This document shows positions 63,031 through 64,000 of a stretch of 64,000 nt of DNA, piece after piece (within the stretch, counting starts at the first letter, position 1; the number at the start of each line of letters is the position of its first letter). Origin of the DNA: a virus. A program made the position numbers and the translations under genes. The notes below the pieces were generated by a model. It was given only the letters and a program-made list of their open reading frames with translations. It was not told the DNA's origin and did no database searches. The stretch is from IMG/VR virus record IMGVR_UViG_3300045282_000112, positions 20,384-84,383 of that record. One strand, 5' to 3'.

Positions 63031-64000
63031 TTACGGTGAGACGGCGTCGACGAGGTGCAATTTCGACCGGGCTGCAGGCTTCTTGCGATCCACTGATCCG
63101 AGCATCGCCTTCAACTTGGACAGCAGCACCTCGTGTTCCTCAATACGGCGCGTCCAATGTGCCTTGCGGTCGTCCTTGGGGCCTTCAGCGTGCACCCACA
63201 CGGTGAGGTCCTCGATGGACGGCAGCTTGACGTTTGCCATGCTACGCAGCGCGTTGAACGTAGCGTCGACCGCCTCCAGCCGTTTACGCAGCTCACGCCC
63301 TGATTGGGTCTCCACGGTGACGTGCCCCATCTGATGCGAGTAGGCAGCGGCAAAGCCGCCCTTGTCATACTTGTCGGTGCCGTAGCCAAACTTCTTAGCC
63401 AGTTCAGGTGCCCACTCTTCCGGCTTCTTGACGCGCCAGCCCTCGGGATCATCGACCCATTCCTTGAGCTTGGCTCGATGCCGCTGCGTCGCCAGCGCAG
63501 TCGGATCACGATCTTCGGGCAATGGCTCAGCGCCAGCATTGGCGCGCTGCAGTGACGCCAGAAAAGCCGCTGCCTCATCCTTACTGTAGTTGCGGTCGAA
63601 CTCGGGTGCGATGGCTCCGGGTGGGAAGCCCTGTCCCACCGTGATGTATTCCGAATTTGGGGCGTGTGGCTTGAAGTAACGTTTGGCAAAACCGTCGAGC
63701 CACGCTGACCACGCAGTGGCATGCTCAGACTTTACGGCCGCCTTGCTGACGGCGATGAGCACGGCCCGGGTTCTGCTGCAGGATGTCTTATCTGGACGCG
63801 TCGTCGCAGTGATGACAGCTGGGGGCAGAATGGCTGATGATCCGCGCCGCGCACCGCCACTGAAGTTGGACTTCCTTGGCTTCGCAGCCTTCGCCTTCTT
63901 CACGTCGCCCACCGTCACCTTCTTGCCCCCCTTTGCCTGTTCGACCACCTCCTCAACTGCTTCATCAGAAGTCGAGGGTGATGCTAACTCATAGAGAACA
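63031..64000 (-). CDS. unrecognised protein (partial, runs off right edge)
   Basis: The frame is open from the stop at 63031 to the right edge, at least 322 codons; the start lies outside. The visible N-terminal part has ELASPSTSDEAVEEVVEQAK and a Lys-rich GDVKKAKAAKPRKSNFSGGA, probably disordered. The rest is helical with FKPHAPNSEYITVGQGFPPG, KEWVDDPEGWRVKKPEEWAP, GRELRKRLEAVDATFNALRS and a C-terminal coiled coil (RRIEEHEVLLSKLKAML). No family recognised. Confidence 0.7.
   Translation of the reverse strand, partial: VLYELASPSTSDEAVEEVVEQAKGGKKVTVGDVKKAKAAKPRKSNFSGGARRGSSAILPPAVITATTRPDKTSCSRTRAVLIAVSKAAVKSEHATAWSAWLDGFAKRYFKPHAPNSEYITVGQGFPPGAIAPEFDRNYSKDEAAAFLASLQRANAGAEPLPEDRDPTALATQRHRAKLKEWVDDPEGWRVKKPEEWAPELAKKFGYGTDKYDKGGFAAAYSHQMGHVTVETQSGRELRKRLEAVDATFNALRSMANVKLPSIEDLTVWVHAEGPKDDRKAHWTRRIEEHEVLLSKLKAMLGSVDRKKPAARSKLHLVDAVSP

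Noticed and set aside
1-64000. Prophage signs such as integrase, repressor, att repeats or bacterial flanks
   Set aside because: None were seen. The rest of the genome is not available, so a temperate life style is not excluded, only unsupported.

Overview
This 64 kb window is part of the genome of a large, GC-rich tailed bacteriophage with a contractile tail (myovirus morphology). The evidence is a tail sheath, tail tube, tape measure and a full phage Mu-type baseplate series, together with a terminase, a portal, a DUF2184 capsid protein and a phage-borne replication and recombination set. No integrase, repressor or bacterial housekeeping gene is seen. The phage therefore looks virulent, but the window is incomplete: genes run off both ends. 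A DUF3309 membrane peptide and the GC-rich codon use fit a proteobacterial, possibly alphaproteobacterial, host. That host assignment is inference.

Almost every gene lies on the minus strand, so the order is best read from right to left. From about 62,083 down to 51,541 is the DNA module: DnaB-like helicase, SNF2-type helicase, PD-(D/E)XK nuclease, SbcD/gp47-like and SbcC/gp46-like recombination nuclease subunits, and a CHC2/TOPRIM primase, with small accessory genes between them. From 51,554 to 43,821 there are about two dozen small, mostly unrecognised genes, one tRNA-Val(UAC), and a beta-helix protein flanked by two paralogous small genes. From 43,820 to 38,594 come a NusG-like factor, the terminase, and a lysis cluster (holin candidate, amidase, two membrane peptides). 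From 38,594 to 29,580 come the portal and an unusual block of fused effector-like proteins. From 28,823 to 17,949 are protease/scaffold, capsid, decoration, a large fibre and head-tail connector genes. From 17,960 to 1 are sheath, tube, frameshifted tail chaperones, tape measure, baseplate, and a very long repeat-containing tail fibre that runs off the left edge. On the far right, two small plus-strand genes are driven by a strong promoter from a divergent control region. They end at a terminator facing a partial minus-strand gene.

The most unusual part is 31,246-38,594. The portal carries a C-terminal RelA/SpoT-like nucleotidyltransferase domain. Next to it are a zincin-like protein with a substituted catalytic Glu, an 812-residue protein joining an ADP-ribosyltransferase-like, a GNAT-like and a HExxH metallopeptidase domain, and a 574-residue protein of unknown fold. 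Portal, 812-residue and 574-residue proteins share Asp-Pro-Asp(Q/E)-Pro-Arg ... Gly/Trp/Thr-rich linkers. I infer a set of virion-carried effectors delivered with the DNA. Inside the second linker of the 812-residue protein sits a well-supported overlapping gene in another frame (34,319-34,582).

No stretch longer than 300 bases lacks a gene. The largest gaps are 40,652-40,879, 62,084-62,314 and 39,528-39,666, and each contains inverted repeats or promoter-like sequence.
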